Notes under the pieces: generated by a model
Database searches by the model: none
What the model was told of the DNA's origin: nothing
The model's input: only the letters and a program-made list of their open reading frames with translations
Position numbers and translations under genes: made by a program
From: Viridibacillus arvi
GTDB lineage: Bacteria; Bacillota; Bacilli; Bacillales_A; Planococcaceae
Direction: 5' to 3'
NCBI RefSeq assembly: GCF_001274945.1
Contig: NZ_LILB01000009.1
Span: forward strand, 62,001-126,000
DNA: 64,000 bases
Shown here: positions 50,204 through 59,314 of the stretch, one piece after another
How positions within the stretch are numbered: the first letter of the stretch is position 1
Layout: each line of letters begins with the position of its first letter

Positions 50204-50248
50204 TTGCATTGAACAATAGACATATGTTATAGTACTGTTTAATAAACA
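50204..50248 (+). promoter_or_regulatory. promoter and operator of second PadR operon
   Basis: TTGCAT (50204-50209), 18-bp spacer, TATAGT (50228-50233) is followed at once by a palindrome TGTTTA-A-TAAACA (50236-50248) between the -10 box and the ribosome binding site, a fitting place for PadR autorepression. Confidence 0.5.
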
Positions 50249-50269
50249 ATAGTGAAAGGAGGAAGCTGT

Positions 50270-50590
50270 ATGAACGTGCAATTTAAAAAGGGTGTCTTGA
50301 ATTTATGTGTGTTAGCTTTACTTGAAAATCAGGATCGTTATGGATATGAGCTAGTGCAAGCTATTTCACATCAAATTGAAATTTCAGAGGGCTCTGTTTA
50401 TCCATTGCTTCGCCGTCTCACGAAAGAAGGATATTTTACCACTTATTTAAAGGAATCAACGGAAGGGCCGCCGCGTAAGTATTACCAAATTACAAAGCAG
50501 GGTCTAATTTATCTAGAAGAATTACGTCAAGAATGGGATTCATTTATTGCTGGAGTAAATCATTTAATCCATGAGGGGGATGTAAAATGA
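50270..50590 (+). CDS. PadR family regulator (with HAAS-DUF4097 partner)
   Basis: This 106-residue PadR protein has [46 protein letters not shown] and [11 protein letters not shown], typical of the short PadR-s1 type. ATG 50270 follows AAAGGAGG; an in-frame start at 50252 would encode that site. It overlaps the following HAAS-DUF4097 gene by 4 bp. Confidence 0.9.
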   Translation: MNVQFKKGVLNLCVLALLENQDRYGYELVQAISHQIEISEGSVYPLLRRLTKEGYFTTYLKESTEGPPRKYYQITKQGLIYLEELRQEWDSFIAGVNHLIHEGDVK

Positions 50591-51609
50591 ATGAAGAACG
50601 GTATTTGCAAGCACTAGAAAAAGAGTTGGATTGTTTAAAACAAGAGGAAAGACAGGATATCATTCGCGATTTTCGCGAGTATTTTTCAAATGGACGTAGT
50701 GAAGGGAAAAAGGATACTGCTATTATTGATGCCCTTGGGACTCCAGCACATATTGCTGAGGAATTATTAAAGGCTTATGGTGAAGAGGATATGAAGGTAA
50801 CGGAGGAACAGCCTAAAGGGGAATACTTTACGAAAGTAAGTATAGAGGCTGATTTTGCAGACTTAGATATTATTCCATCACCTGATGATCGTGCATATGT
50901 TGATATGAAAGATCAACTGAGCAATAAGTTGATTACAATGGATATTGTCGGAGATACACTTAAAATCGTTATTAAAGAGAAGAAAAAATGGTTTGCATTT
51001 GGCATTATTTTAACATTTGGTAACGCGCCTAAAGTGACGATTAAATTACCTAAACGTATGTATGATATGATTCGAATTGATAACGATAATGGTGTAACGA
51101 GAGCGGAACAATTACATGCTATTTTAATGCATATTGAATCAGATAATGGTCGAATTATATTAACAGATAGTGCCTCTACAAACTTACATGTAGAAACTGA
51201 CAATGGCCGAATTACATTAAAAGATGTTCAATGTAAAACATTAACGGGTGAGACGGATAATGGCCGTATAGAGTTACATCATGTACAAACAGAGTCAGTT
51301 AAGGTTAAAACAGATAATGGTCGAATTGATATTCAAGAAGTAATAGGTGCCATTGAAGCAGAAACAGATAATGGCCGTATTGAAGCTTTTATTCCTATTA
51401 TCACTAAACCAATCTCATTAGAAACGGACAATGGCAGCATTCAATTATACGTAAAAGAAAAGCCAGATAATGCTACGATTCAGACTAAAAAAGACATGGG
51501 TAAAAGTATAATCTTCGGTGAAAAAACGAAAAAAGTAATCTTGGGTAATGGTTTATTACCGATTTCATTAAAAACAGATAATGGTAGCATTACCGTTGCG
51601 CTAAGATAA
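50587..51609 (+). CDS. HAAS domain plus DUF4097 beta-repeat protein
   Basis: This 340-residue protein joins an N-terminal HAAS/DUF1700 domain (about 1-70: [38 protein letters not shown]) with a C-terminal DUF4097 beta-solenoid. The solenoid has eight rungs with the motif (E/K)TDNG(R/S)I spaced mostly 18-20 residues apart, from about residue 165 to 335. No membrane helix or signal peptide is seen, so it is likely cytoplasmic or membrane-peripheral. HAAS-PadR pairs are common in Firmicutes; role is unknown, presumably signalling or a surface-linked scaffold. Confidence 0.85.
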   Translation: MNEERYLQALEKELDCLKQEERQDIIRDFREYFSNGRSEGKKDTAIIDALGTPAHIAEELLKAYGEEDMKVTEEQPKGEYFTKVSIEADFADLDIIPSPDDRAYVDMKDQLSNKLITMDIVGDTLKIVIKEKKKWFAFGIILTFGNAPKVTIKLPKRMYDMIRIDNDNGVTRAEQLHAILMHIESDNGRIILTDSASTNLHVETDNGRITLKDVQCKTLTGETDNGRIELHHVQTESVKVKTDNGRIDIQEVIGAIEAETDNGRIEAFIPIITKPISLETDNGSIQLYVKEKPDNATIQTKKDMGKSIIFGEKTKKVILGNGLLPISLKTDNGSITVALR

Positions 51610-51615
51610 TTTCTA

Positions 51616-51647
51616 GCCCCTTGTACATATTGTACAGGGGGTTTTAT
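51616..51647 (+). terminator. terminator after HAAS-DUF4097 gene
   Basis: The stem CCCCTTGTACA / TGTACAGGGGG with a TAT loop is followed by TTTTATAG. Confidence 0.8.
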
Positions 51648-51722
51648 AGTAGTTAAAAATATATAAATGACAAAATATTTGCTAAAATAAGAATGGTAGA
51701 AATTTCATAAGGGGGAGAGATT

Positions 51723-52616
51723 ATGAAGAAAATTTTAGTATTAGGCGGCACGCGTTTTTTTGGCAAAAGATTAGTTGAATTATTAGTAGAGGATGGTCAT
51801 GATGTAACAATTGCTACACGTGGAAATTTAGCCAATCCTTTCGGTGATAAGGTACAACAAGTCACAGTAGATAGACTAAATGCGAAAGCGCTAAAATCAG
51901 TTGTTGGAAATGAACAATGGGATATCGTATACGATAATATTTGTTATTCACCAGATGATGCAGCAGTGGCTTGTGCTATCTTTGATAAAAATGTAGGCCA
52001 TTATATTTTCACTTCGACATTATCAGTGTATTCAGCAGATGGGGTTGCTAAGATAGAAGCGGATTTTGATCCTTATACGTATCCAATTCAAATGGGAGAT
52101 CAACATGCATTTTCATATAGTGAAGGGAAACGTTTATCAGAAGCTGTATTTTTTCAAAAAGCAACGTTTCCAGTGACAGCAGTCCGATTCCCAATAGTAA
52201 TTGGTGAAGAGGATTATACAGAAAGACTACTTTTCCATGTTGAACATGTGAAGAATGAAGAAGAAATAGGAATGGTTAATACAGAAGCGCGTATGTCCTT
52301 TATCTCATCGGATGAAGCAGGCTCTTTCTTAAAATGGGTTGGACAAGAGCAGGTTACTGGGCCTATAAATGCGACATTAAAAGGCACATATTCATTAGCA
52401 GAAATGCTAGAAATTATTGAAGAACAAGTCGGTAAAAAGGCAATTGTTTCAGCTGTAGTGGAACAAGAAAATATTTCACCTTATAATATTCCGGATTCTT
52501 GGTATATGGAAACGTCAAAAGCAGAGTCTGCAGGTTATACATTTGCAACATTGGATAGTAGTTTTCCACAACTTGTCCACAAGCTTGTACAAGGAATACA
52601 TCACGAAACTAGATAA
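51723..52616 (+). CDS. NAD-dependent epimerase/dehydratase family protein
   Basis: This 297-residue extended/atypical SDR has the Rossmann motif LGGTRFFGKRLVE (residues 7-19), a truncated catalytic region FTSTLSVYS, and SYSEGKRLSE in which Y-x-x-x-K reads Y-S-E-G-K. It looks like the RNA-binding/epimerase CSP41-like atypical group common in Firmicutes. Its substrate, sugar or otherwise, is unknown. GGGGGAGAG precedes ATG 51723. Single-gene unit. Confidence 0.87.
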   Translation: MKKILVLGGTRFFGKRLVELLVEDGHDVTIATRGNLANPFGDKVQQVTVDRLNAKALKSVVGNEQWDIVYDNICYSPDDAAVACAIFDKNVGHYIFTSTLSVYSADGVAKIEADFDPYTYPIQMGDQHAFSYSEGKRLSEAVFFQKATFPVTAVRFPIVIGEEDYTERLLFHVEHVKNEEEIGMVNTEARMSFISSDEAGSFLKWVGQEQVTGPINATLKGTYSLAEMLEIIEEQVGKKAIVSAVVEQENISPYNIPDSWYMETSKAESAGYTFATLDSSFPQLVHKLVQGIHHETR

Positions 52617-52633
52617 ATAAATCATGGATATTA

Positions 52634-52668
52634 GGGGAGCTACTATTTTTTAGTGGCTTCTTTCAGTT
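52634..52668 (+). terminator. probable terminator after epimerase gene
   Basis: The short stem AGCTACT / AGTGGCT (one G-T pair) with a T-rich loop is followed by TCTTTC. It is modest. Confidence 0.5.
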
Positions 52669-52748
52669 TTAAGTGTATAAATCTATTTTTCGGGAACTAT
52701 AAAAATATGTAGAGAATTTATTTTGAATGCGACTAGGAGTTGATAACT

Positions 52749-53261
52749 ATGATAGAAATGATTTTACTAATCATTGTGATTAACATTTCTTATATGACTT
52801 TAACAACTCTACGGTTGATTTTGGTCATTAAAGGCTATCCGAAAGTTGCGTCCCTGCTCTCGATGGTAGAAGTATTTATCTATTTGATGGGGTTAACTAT
52901 TGTATTAGACAATTTGGATAATCCGTGGAATATTGCTGCGTACTGCCTAGGTTGGGGATTAGGTGTTTATTCGGGAAGTTTAATTGAACAGCGCCTGGCA
53001 TTAGGTTATGTACTATTTGAAGTAATAGTTGATGCAAGTGAAGCGGCACTAGTTGGAGAGTTACGTGCTAAAGGTTATGGCGTCACTTCATGGTTTGCAG
53101 ATGGTAAGGATGGCAAGAAAATAAGCATGACAGTAATAGCTAAGCGCAAAAATGAAGCGAAATTACGGGCAACAATAATAGGTATATCGCCAAAGGCATT
53201 TGTTATCTCATATGAACCAAGTAAACTCAATGGAGGGTTTTTAGTAAAGCAAATGCGATAA
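52749..53261 (+). CDS. yebE: YebE/UPF0316 membrane protein (DUF2179)
   Basis: This 170-residue protein has three helices (about 1-20, 31-50, 60-80) and a C-terminal soluble DUF2179 domain: YGVTSWFADGKDGKKISMTVIAKRKNEAKL. It matches the UPF0316 family (B. subtilis YebE). Function is unknown. ATG 52749 is nine bases after AGGAG; TTG 52740 abuts it and is rejected. A two-way terminator follows. Confidence 0.88.
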   Translation: MIEMILLIIVINISYMTLTTLRLILVIKGYPKVASLLSMVEVFIYLMGLTIVLDNLDNPWNIAAYCLGWGLGVYSGSLIEQRLALGYVLFEVIVDASEAALVGELRAKGYGVTSWFADGKDGKKISMTVIAKRKNEAKLRATIIGISPKAFVISYEPSKLNGGFLVKQMR

Positions 53262-53274
53262 ATAAAAAAAGAGG

Positions 53275-53319
53275 AAGCATCATATTGTCTAGTTTTCTAG
53301 ACAGTATGATGCTTTTTTA
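53275..53319. terminator. bidirectional terminator
   Basis: An 18-bp near-perfect stem (arms AGCATCATA-TGTCTAG and its complement) has a TTTT loop, an A-run before it and TTTTTT after it. Confidence 0.9.
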
Positions 53320-53718
53320 GTCAGTAGAATCATTATCCATAAGAATCTTCACTACTTCTAATGGGCGTACATCTAATTCGCTTATTTTTGTGAGGGGTAT
53401 CCAGACAGCTTCATATGTACCATCTTCAATTGAAGATTTTGTGAATTCTTCACCATTTCCTGTGCCAAATTCGCCTGATATTATTTGAGCTGTGAAATAA
53501 TATTGTGTACCATTGAATGGAACGGTTGTGAGTAACTTTTTGAGCTCTACATGAACACCTAATTCTTCTAAGGTTTCCCTAATCGCTGCCTGTTCAGCTG
53601 TTTCGCCATACTCAATTCCACCCCCAGCGAAAACATAATAGTTACCATGACCTTTATTTCTTTTCAATAAAGCTACTTTATCTTCTCGGATAATGACTGT
53701 AGCTGCTCGATTTCGCAT
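53317..53718 (-). CDS. NUDIX hydrolase
   Basis: This 133-residue NUDIX protein has the box G-x5-E-x7-R-E-x-x-E-E-x-G in GGIEYGETAEQAAIRETLEELG (residues about 33-55). It hydrolyses a nucleoside diphosphate derivative; the real substrate is unknown. The start is ATG 53718. A perfect inverted repeat (TTTGTAC-N5-GTACAAA) lies about 55 bases upstream, overlapping its probable promoter. Confidence 0.9.
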   Translation of the reverse strand: MRNRAATVIIREDKVALLKRNKGHGNYYVFAGGGIEYGETAEQAAIRETLEELGVHVELKKLLTTVPFNGTQYYFTAQIISGEFGTGNGEEFTKSSIEDGTYEAVWIPLTKISELDVRPLEVVKILMDNDSTD

Positions 53719-53773
53719 AAAAATACCTCATTTAACTTAAAATGTTTGAAAAAACAATTAATTATAACCTTTT

Positions 53774-53792
53774 TTTGTACATTTGGTACAAA
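53774..53792. promoter_or_regulatory. operator-like palindrome between NUDIX and plsC genes
   Basis: TTTGTAC-ATTTG-GTACAAA has perfect 7-bp arms. On the minus strand it is followed by TATAAT (53764-53769 region), so it overlaps the -35 area of the NUDIX promoter. Confidence 0.5.
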
Positions 53793-54001
53793 TTTTATAA
53801 ATATCGATTACAATAATAGGTAGGGGAATGTAGAATTATGGATTCAATGTATGAACCACCTATTCGTTGCTATCGTTGAATATAATTTCTTTTGTAGATA
53901 CTATCTCTAGTATAGTATTAGAGCTCTTCAAAATAGTAACAATCGCAGTAAATGAATATCGCTGAAGATAGATATTTATAGTGCAAGTAAGGAGTAGAAA
54001 A

Positions 54002-54607
54002 GTGTATAGATTTGTAGGTCTTTTTGTAGTAAAGTTTTTAGGTTTATTTAATAAGGTGAGAGTTTTTGACAAGCATAATGTGCCAACAGAGGGTGGTTAT
54101 GTTGTAGCTTGTACTCACACAGGTTGGATTGATATTTTGAATCTTGGTGTTTCTATATACCCGAAACCTATTCATTTCATGGCTAAGAAGCAACTTTTTG
54201 ATCATAAGCTACTAGGTTGGTTTATTACGAAGATGAATGCTTTTCCTGTAGATCGTGATAACCCAGGTCCAAGTGCAATTAAAATACCAATGAAGTTGTT
54301 AAAAGAAGGTGAAGTAGTAGGTATTTTCCCAAGCGGAACACGAAATGCGGAAGGAAACTCTTTAAAGCAAGGTGCGATTACAATTGCTCAATTATCCAAA
54401 GCACCTATTGTACCAGCTGCATATATTGGGCCGAATACACCGCGTGAAGTGTTTGCTCGTGAAAAGGGCTACCTTATCTATGGTGAACCCATTTATATTA
54501 CGGCTAAAGGTAAAGCTGGAAGAGAAGAATTTACGCATCTTCTTGAAGAACAATTAGCTACGTTACAGAAGAAGCTAGAAGAGAAAATTGCTCATGACGC
54601 TAGCTGA
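54002..54607 (+). CDS. plsC: 1-acyl-glycerol-3-phosphate acyltransferase PlsC
   Basis: This 201-residue acyltransferase has the H-x4-D active site in CTHTGWIDI, then AFPVDRDNPGPSAI, the GTR block FPSGTRNAEG (serine where many have glutamate) and PIVPAAYIG. It acylates lysophosphatidate to phosphatidate at the membrane. GTG 54002, seven bases after AAGGAG, is preferred; GTG 53981 lies upstream of that site. Bacilli may have several paralogues. Confidence 0.9.
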   Translation: MYRFVGLFVVKFLGLFNKVRVFDKHNVPTEGGYVVACTHTGWIDILNLGVSIYPKPIHFMAKKQLFDHKLLGWFITKMNAFPVDRDNPGPSAIKIPMKLLKEGEVVGIFPSGTRNAEGNSLKQGAITIAQLSKAPIVPAAYIGPNTPREVFAREKGYLIYGEPIYITAKGKAGREEFTHLLEEQLATLQKKLEEKIAHDAS

Positions 54608-54728
54608 TTTTTATCAGTTAGTGACTATAAAACAACATAGAGTATATCTACTTACTGCGGGGGCAAATCAACTTTAAAGTAGCTGAAAAAGAATCGTTAA
54701 TACACAATTTCTTTTAGGGGTGGAGCGT

Positions 54729-55010
54729 ATGGTTACTGTTGATTTTTATGAAAAAGACGAGAAAGTTGGAGGTAAGTCTCCGTTAGAAGTAATGGCAGAA
54801 AAGCGTAGTCAACTGATTTTCAAACAAAGAATGTCAGTGGGGCTTACGCAGTCTGAATTAGCGGTACAGGCAAATGTAACGCAGAAAACGGTAAGTCGAA
54901 TTGAACGTGGAGACACAAAGGTTCGTGAAACAACTTTACAAAAGGTTTATGATGTTTTGGGGATAACTGAAGAACATCTTATTGTATTAAAGGGCCATCC
55001 AAATACATAA
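54729..55010 (+). CDS. XRE family regulator
   Basis: This 93-residue protein has an HTH_XRE domain in its C-terminal two thirds: LIFKQRMSVGLTQSELAVQANVTQKTVSRIERGDTKVRETTLQKVYDVLGI. The N-terminal 25 residues are short and charged. Such small regulators can be antitoxins, but no toxin gene is adjacent. ATG 54729 follows AGGGG; GTG 54720 is an alternative. A terminator follows. Confidence 0.85.
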   Translation: MVTVDFYEKDEKVGGKSPLEVMAEKRSQLIFKQRMSVGLTQSELAVQANVTQKTVSRIERGDTKVRETTLQKVYDVLGITEEHLIVLKGHPNT

Positions 55011-55025
55011 AGAAATACTACTTTT

Positions 55026-55060
55026 AAGTGCCATATCTGATATGATATGGTGCTTTTTTT
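55026..55060 (+). terminator. terminator after XRE gene
   Basis: The stem AAGTGCCATATC / GATATGGTGCTT (one G-T pair) is followed by TTTTTTT. Confidence 0.85.
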
Positions 55061-55152
55061 TAAGTTCAATTACATAGAAAAAGGATTAATTGGTTGATAT
55101 GCATAAATAGTTGTAGTGAAAAATTGCGTTAATGAGCTAATAGATGGGATAA

Positions 55153-55173
55153 TATAACTAAAGTTAAGTTATA
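55153..55173 (+). promoter_or_regulatory. inverted repeat over the signal peptidase promoter
   Basis: TATAACT-N7-AGTTATA has perfect arms and overlaps a TTATAAT -10-like box about 45 bases upstream of the gene. Candidate operator only. Confidence 0.3.
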
Positions 55174-55213
55174 ATGAGATATAAGGAATACCTTTAGTAG
55201 GAGGAGAGTTTGA

Positions 55214-55750
55214 GTGGAAAAAAGTCAAAAAAAAGAAATACTTTCATGGTTACGTCCCATTCTCATCGCTATCATTATCGCTGTTATTTGTCGCCAGTTT
55301 TTGATTGCACCTATAACAGTTCGGGGAGAGTCAATGGAGCCAACATATTTTGATGACAATAAAGTGTTGATAAGTAAATTAAGTCATATTGAAAGATTCG
55401 ATATCATTGTATTTGATGCGCCTGACTCAGACGAGAAATATATTAAAAGGGTAATTGGCTTACCTGGTGACCATGTAGCAATGAAGGATGACACTCTTTA
55501 CATAAATGGGAAGGTATACGATGAGCCTTACTTAAATATTAAGAAAGAAAATTTATTGGAAGGCCATTTTACATATGATTTTACGTTAGAAGATATAACA
55601 GATGAAAAAGTAGTGCCTTCTAATAGCTATTTTGTGCTTGGGGATAATCGTTTGGAAAGCTCAGATAGTAGAGAATATGGCTTTATTTCAAAAAACGCAG
55701 TGAAGGGCGAAGTGAAGCTTAAGTTTTTCCCTATATCAATAGTTAAATAA
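55214..55750 (+). CDS. signal peptidase I
   Basis: This 178-residue type I signal peptidase has one N-terminal helix (about 12-32) and an outer catalytic domain. The nucleophile serine is in RGESMEPT (about residue 40), the general-base lysine in YIKRVIGLPGD (about 79), and box E is LGDNRLESSDSREYG. It removes signal peptides from exported proteins. GTG 55214 follows AGGAGG. Several paralogues (SipS-like) are usual in Bacillales, so the symbol is left blank. Confidence 0.93.
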   Translation: MEKSQKKEILSWLRPILIAIIIAVICRQFLIAPITVRGESMEPTYFDDNKVLISKLSHIERFDIIVFDAPDSDEKYIKRVIGLPGDHVAMKDDTLYINGKVYDEPYLNIKKENLLEGHFTYDFTLEDITDEKVVPSNSYFVLGDNRLESSDSREYGFISKNAVKGEVKLKFFPISIVK

Positions 55751-55830
55751 CAGAACCTTAATTGATATTTTGTGATGTAAAAAGGTATATTCAATTAAAT
55801 TGTAAAAACGAGACTCATAGTATGAATATA

Positions 55831-55862
55831 AAAGGTCTTCCTATTAAGGGAGGTCTTTTTGT
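55831..55862 (+). terminator. terminator after signal peptidase gene
   Basis: The stem AAAGGTCTTCC / GGGAGGTCTTT (with G-T pairs) is followed by TTTGTTTTT. Confidence 0.75.
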
Positions 55863-56030
55863 TTTTGTATTATTTTGTGTAAAGTGATAAAAAATTGTTT
55901 ATATATATTTGTATTCATCAAATAATTATAATAGATATAGGGTATGCATTAAAAATAGTAAAGAGATAGTGAAATTGAATGAGAGAGTGTTTAATAATAT
56001 GCAGTTTTATAGAATAAGAGGTGTAAAGAG

Positions 56031-59000
56031 TTGAAGAAGTTCATAAATGTTAGGTCAGTAGCATTATTAGCATGGCTAATCATAACAATAGTTATGATTT
56101 TGACAATGCCTAATATGGATCGGCTTGTTAAGGAAAAAGGGCAACTGAATATAAGTAATGCAGTGCAAAGTGGAATTGCAGCTGAGATGATGAAAGAAAT
56201 GAATGATAAAAGTGGTGAACACTATTCCTTCACGGCAGTCTTCCATAGTGATACGGATAAAAAATTATCTGGTGAGCAATTAGAAGAAATTCGTACAGTG
56301 ATTACTCGTTTAAAAGATCACCAAAATGATTTGGGTATTACTTCCATAATGTCGCATACAGACAATAAGGAAGTGAAATCGCAGCTTGTTTCAGAAGATG
56401 GGACGACCATCTTGACGCAAATTACAATAGATAAAAAGCAAGGTGAAATTTCAAATGTTGAGAAAGAATTAAATACATATTTTCAATTGAATAATATAGA
56501 TACATATTTAACTGGAAATGACTTGGTGATTAGAGATTTTGCAAAGTCTACACAAGATGGCGTTGCGAAGACAGAAGTTATTGCCATTATGTTTATTATA
56601 GTTGTATTAATTCTAGTTTTTCGTTCACCGGTAGTTCCATTGATTTCTTTAGTAACAGTTGGCATAGCTTACATCGTTTCTTTAGGAGCTATTGCACATT
56701 TAGTGGATAAGTGGAATTTTCCATTCTCCAATTTTACTCAAGTGTTCCTAGTTGTTGCGCTATTTGGTATCGGTACAGACTACAACATCTTACTATACAC
56801 CCGCTTTAAAAAAGAACTTAGAAATACTAGCGATTATGTAGTGGCTGTAAAAGCAACTTATAAAACTGCTGGGAAAACGGTCCTTTATAGTGGAGTGGCA
56901 GTGTTTATAGGTTTTATAGCATTGAGCCTTTCAGACTTTCCTTTATATAAGGCAAGTTCATTAGTAGCAATAGGTGTGGGGGTTTTATTACTTGTCCTTG
57001 TCACGTTGAATCCATTCTTTATGGTGTTTCTAGGTAAAAAGATGTTTTGGCCAGTTAGAAATTTCGAAGGTCATGGTGATAGTAAATTATGGTCAATTTT
57101 AGCGAAATATGCATATTTTAGACCCGTTTTAGCGCTGCTTTTAGTAGCTATTATATGTACACCGTTTATAATGAAAAATTCTGGTGAATTGAATTACAAT
57201 GATTTATTTGAGATTGCTGATAGCTATGAATCGAAGCAAGGGATTAAAGTTATTGAAGAGCATTTCCCACCAGGTTTCTCATCCCCAACAAATATTGTTA
57301 TTAAAGGAAGCAAGACTTTAGATAACCAAAAGTCTCTTCAAGCACTTGATGAATTAACGCAAGCTATTGCAGAAATAAATGGTGTTTCAAAGGTATATTC
57401 ATCAACTAGACCTGAAGGGAATCGAGTGAAGGAACTTTATTTGAACCGCCAAACTTATCAAGTTAATAGTGGCTTAGGAAATGCACAGGATGGCATTGGT
57501 GCAATTCATAATGGTTTATCGACTGCTGGGGATGGACTTAGTAAAGCAGATGATAGTGGGATTGAAAATGTCCAAAAGTTAATTGACGGTACTACAGAAG
57601 TAAAATCAGGCATTTTAGCATTGAACTCTGCTATGGAGAAAGTTACAAATGGCTTCCAACATGGAGTAACAGGAGCAGGTCAAATTCAAACAGGTTTACA
57701 TGAATTAAATACCAATATTACGGAATTATCCGATGGTACCAGACAATTACAGAATGGTTATGCAGATTTATATACAGGCCTTAATACATTTTCACAATAT
57801 TTTTCATCATTGAGTGATGCAATTATCGGCGCTAGACAAGGATATACACAGATTGAAGTTTCAATGAGGGCTCTGATTAAAACAAATCCAGAATTAGAAA
57901 ATGATGAAAATATAAAAACTACTCTACGTATAGCACGAGCTGGCCAGCTAGAGTTTTTGGTATTAAAAAACCAAATGAATAGAATTGAACCACAGTATAA
58001 TGAGGCGATGAATTCATTCAATAAAGCGAATATTTCATTCTCAAAAATTAATAATGGCTTAACGTATGTTGAGCAGGGAGTGAAGCAACTTGAAGATGGA
58101 GCACGAGAATTAAAAACAGGATTAGATAAAGGAGAAAATGGATCTGAGCAAATTGCTAGTAATCTACCCTATTTACAAACGGGACTAACTCAAATTAATA
58201 ATGGTCAGGAGCAATTGAAGTCAGGGCTTTCTGATTTACAACAACACATGAAAACTTTGCAAAAAGGTCTTGCTGATAGTACAGATGGTTTAGATGAAGT
58301 TAGTGCAGGTCTAGCGAATGCTCAAGATTATTTAGGAAACGTTAGTAACTCAAAATCAACTGCGAAATTCTTTGTTCCTAAGAATGTTTTAGAGGGTGAA
58401 GATTTCCAAAGAAGCTTGGATATGTACATGTCTGAAAATCGGGAAATGACCAGGTTAATGGTTGTTCTTGATGTTAATCCATATTCCAAAGAAGCAATGC
58501 ACATTGTTGAGAAAATCAATAAACGTATTGAATCAATTTCAAAAACTGGCGAGTTGGAAAATACACAAATTGCAGTAGGTGGAAAGTCTGCTCAAAATCT
58601 AGATTTACAAGATGTTTCGAGCAATGATTTTACGAGGACTATTATCATTATGCTTATCGGTATTGGAGTGGTACTAGTTATTATTACTCGTTCACTTTGG
58701 AGACCAATAATCATTATTGCTTCATTAATTATTGCCTATTACTCATCACTTGGAATTAGCGAGTTAATTAGTAAATACATTTTAGATATTGATGCCTTAA
58801 GCTGGAATGTTCCTTTCTTTGGCTTCATTATGCTAATTTCATTAGGAGTAGATTATAGTATCTTCATGATGATGCGCTTAAATGAACTTGAACAGAAATC
58901 GAGTGAAGCAATAATAGAAGCAGCAAAAAATATCGGTGCGGTTGTATTATCAGCAGCGATTATTTTAGGTGGTACATTTGCTGCATTGATTCCTTCAGGC

Positions 59001-59168
59001 ATTTTGACATTGATACAAGTAGCGTTAGTTGTCATAGTAGGTCTTGTATTAATGAGTTTACTATTGATGCCAATTTTCATTCCGTCAATGTTTGGTCTAA
59101 CTAGTAAACTTATACGTTTTGGCGATAAAAAGAAATTCACTCATAAAAAGAGTTCTTTAAAAGAATAA
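56031..59168 (+). CDS. large MMPL/RND-family membrane transporter
   Basis: This 1045-residue protein has the MMPL layout: one N-terminal helix, an outer domain, five helices (about 185-345), a long outer middle domain, and a second set of five helices (about 860-1030). The paired helix motifs GIGTDYNILLYTRFKKEL and SLGVDYSIFMMMRLNEL carry the aspartates expected for proton coupling. The central region (about 480-780) is rich in LxxGxxxLxxG-type repeats (LQNGYADLYTGL, LEDGARELKTGL, LQTGLTQINNG) predicting helical, coiled structure as in YhgE/Pip-like proteins. It is similar to B. subtilis YdgH. Substrate may be lipid, surfactant or drug. TTG 56031 follows GAGGTG. Confidence 0.88.
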   Translation: MKKFINVRSVALLAWLIITIVMILTMPNMDRLVKEKGQLNISNAVQSGIAAEMMKEMNDKSGEHYSFTAVFHSDTDKKLSGEQLEEIRTVITRLKDHQNDLGITSIMSHTDNKEVKSQLVSEDGTTILTQITIDKKQGEISNVEKELNTYFQLNNIDTYLTGNDLVIRDFAKSTQDGVAKTEVIAIMFIIVVLILVFRSPVVPLISLVTVGIAYIVSLGAIAHLVDKWNFPFSNFTQVFLVVALFGIGTDYNILLYTRFKKELRNTSDYVVAVKATYKTAGKTVLYSGVAVFIGFIALSLSDFPLYKASSLVAIGVGVLLLVLVTLNPFFMVFLGKKMFWPVRNFEGHGDSKLWSILAKYAYFRPVLALLLVAIICTPFIMKNSGELNYNDLFEIADSYESKQGIKVIEEHFPPGFSSPTNIVIKGSKTLDNQKSLQALDELTQAIAEINGVSKVYSSTRPEGNRVKELYLNRQTYQVNSGLGNAQDGIGAIHNGLSTAGDGLSKADDSGIENVQKLIDGTTEVKSGILALNSAMEKVTNGFQHGVTGAGQIQTGLHELNTNITELSDGTRQLQNGYADLYTGLNTFSQYFSSLSDAIIGARQGYTQIEVSMRALIKTNPELENDENIKTTLRIARAGQLEFLVLKNQMNRIEPQYNEAMNSFNKANISFSKINNGLTYVEQGVKQLEDGARELKTGLDKGENGSEQIASNLPYLQTGLTQINNGQEQLKSGLSDLQQHMKTLQKGLADSTDGLDEVSAGLANAQDYLGNVSNSKSTAKFFVPKNVLEGEDFQRSLDMYMSENREMTRLMVVLDVNPYSKEAMHIVEKINKRIESISKTGELENTQIAVGGKSAQNLDLQDVSSNDFTRTIIIMLIGIGVVLVIITRSLWRPIIIIASLIIAYYSSLGISELISKYILDIDALSWNVPFFGFIMLISLGVDYSIFMMMRLNELEQKSSEAIIEAAKNIGAVVLSAAIILGGTFAALIPSGILTLIQVALVVIVGLVLMSLLLMPIFIPSMFGLTSKLIRFGDKKKFTHKKSSLKE

Positions 59169-59314
59169 AATGTAGGCTACTTTACCATTTAGAAAGAAAT
59201 GTGTAGAGTAGCTTATATTTTTATCTTGAATGGTTTTTCCGGCTATTCGTGACTAAGTACATATATAGATGGGTAAAAATATATGAAGTTAGAGTAATAA
59301 GGAGATGTATTACG

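Noticed and set aside
53840..53880. 13-residue frame beginning at the ATG after TAGGGGAATG
   Set aside because: Too short to support; no conservation evidence available.
54599..54622. Hairpin CTAGCTGAT / ATCAGTTAG as plsC terminator
   Set aside because: It overlaps the stop codon but has no T-run after it, so it is not listed.
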